Positions 5,259-5,434 of a DNA stretch of 5,434 bases are shown here, in pieces (within the stretch, counting starts at the first letter, position 1; every line of letters starts with the position of its first letter). The notes below the pieces were generated by a model that saw only the letters and a program-made list of their open reading frames with translations, was not told the DNA's origin and searched no databases. Origin of the DNA: an uncultured Lachnospiraceae bacterium (GTDB lineage Bacteria; Bacillota; Clostridia; Lachnospirales; Lachnospiraceae); the NCBI GenBank assembly GCA_947631075.1, contig CANRJU010000198.1, positions 1 to 5,434 on the forward strand, given 5' to 3'. The position numbers and the translations under genes are program-made.

Positions 5259-5434
5259 ATGAATAAAATTCTGGTTGTGGAGGACGAGGAGCCCATCGCC
5301 CATCTGATCTGCATGAGCCTGCAAAATGCCGGATATTCCTGCGACGTGGCTGTCAACGGCCTGGAGGGGGCGGACCGGATTCAGAAAGGCGAATACGATC
5401 TGTGCCTGCTGGATATCATGCTGCCGGGCATCGA
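5259..5434 (+). CDS. Response regulator, receiver domain (3' end missing)
   Basis: The first 58 codons of a two-component response regulator are present, and the gene runs off the right edge. The visible part is the N-terminal half of a receiver (CheY-like) domain: KILVVEDEE (3-11) supplies the acidic pocket (Glu8, Asp9), and LCLLDIMLPG (48-57) supplies the predicted phosphorylated Asp52 followed by the conserved MLPG turn. The sequence style (ILVVEDE, GYSCDVAVNG, YDLCLLDIMLPG) is that of OmpR/PhoB-family regulators, which carry a winged-helix DNA-binding domain at the C-terminus, here outside the window. A sensor histidine kinase gene would be expected downstream. It has its own promoter and a structured leader and is separated from the isomerase by a strong terminator, so it begins a new transcription unit. 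Its target genes cannot be inferred, and a link to the sugar operon is not shown. Confidence 0.93.
   Translation, partial: MNKILVVEDEEPIAHLICMSLQNAGYSCDVAVNGLEGADRIQKGEYDLCLLDIMLPGI

Noticed and set aside
5191..5262. 23-codon open frame in the regulator leader ending in ATGA overlap with the response regulator start
   Set aside because: The overlap suggests a coupled leader peptide, but no ribosome binding site precedes ATG 5191 and the frame runs through the dyad motifs, which explain the sequence better. Another frame from ATG 5186 has the same problem.

Overview
The window (5,434 bp, about 55% GC by eye in the genes and AT-rich between them) looks like chromosome from an anaerobic Gram-positive of the Clostridia, most likely a Lachnospiraceae-type gut bacterium. 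This is inference from three things: strong AGGAGG ribosome binding sites before every complete gene, a predicted lipoprotein cyclophilin, and a furanose-type sugar ABC transporter next to an OmpR-like two-component regulator. All real genes lie on the + strand. No tRNA, rRNA, CRISPR array, insertion sequence or phage gene was seen.

Positions 1-4292 carry a four-gene sugar import operon in the order binding protein (5' end missing), double-domain ATPase, permease, permease. The order and family features match E. coli ytfQ-ytfR-ytfT-yjfF, the galactofuranose importer, and also resemble the fructose importer FruEKFG of Bifidobacterium. The exact sugar cannot be read from the sequence. The last three genes are translationally coupled: ytfR/ytfT overlap by 8 nt and ytfT/yjfF by 1 nt. 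A terminator-like hairpin lies between the binding protein and ATPase genes and probably makes binding protein mRNA more abundant than mRNA for the membrane parts.

Positions 4293-5103 hold a strong GC-rich hairpin terminator, a lipoprotein peptidyl-prolyl isomerase of the cyclophilin family (4386-5024), and an A/T-rich 18-bp terminator. The first hairpin ends directly at the isomerase ribosome binding site, so expression probably depends on read-through. The isomerase gene also has an internal ribosome binding site and ATG exactly at the start of its catalytic domain, which could give a second, cytoplasmic form.

Positions 5104-5434 hold an extended -10 promoter, a roughly 118-nt AT-rich leader packed with an alternating inverted motif (ATGGTAT/ATACCAT), and the first 58 codons of a response regulator that runs off the window. 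This leader is the least explained part of the window. Nothing here is clearly a new biological system. The best leads are the leader array and the possible dual-start cyclophilin.
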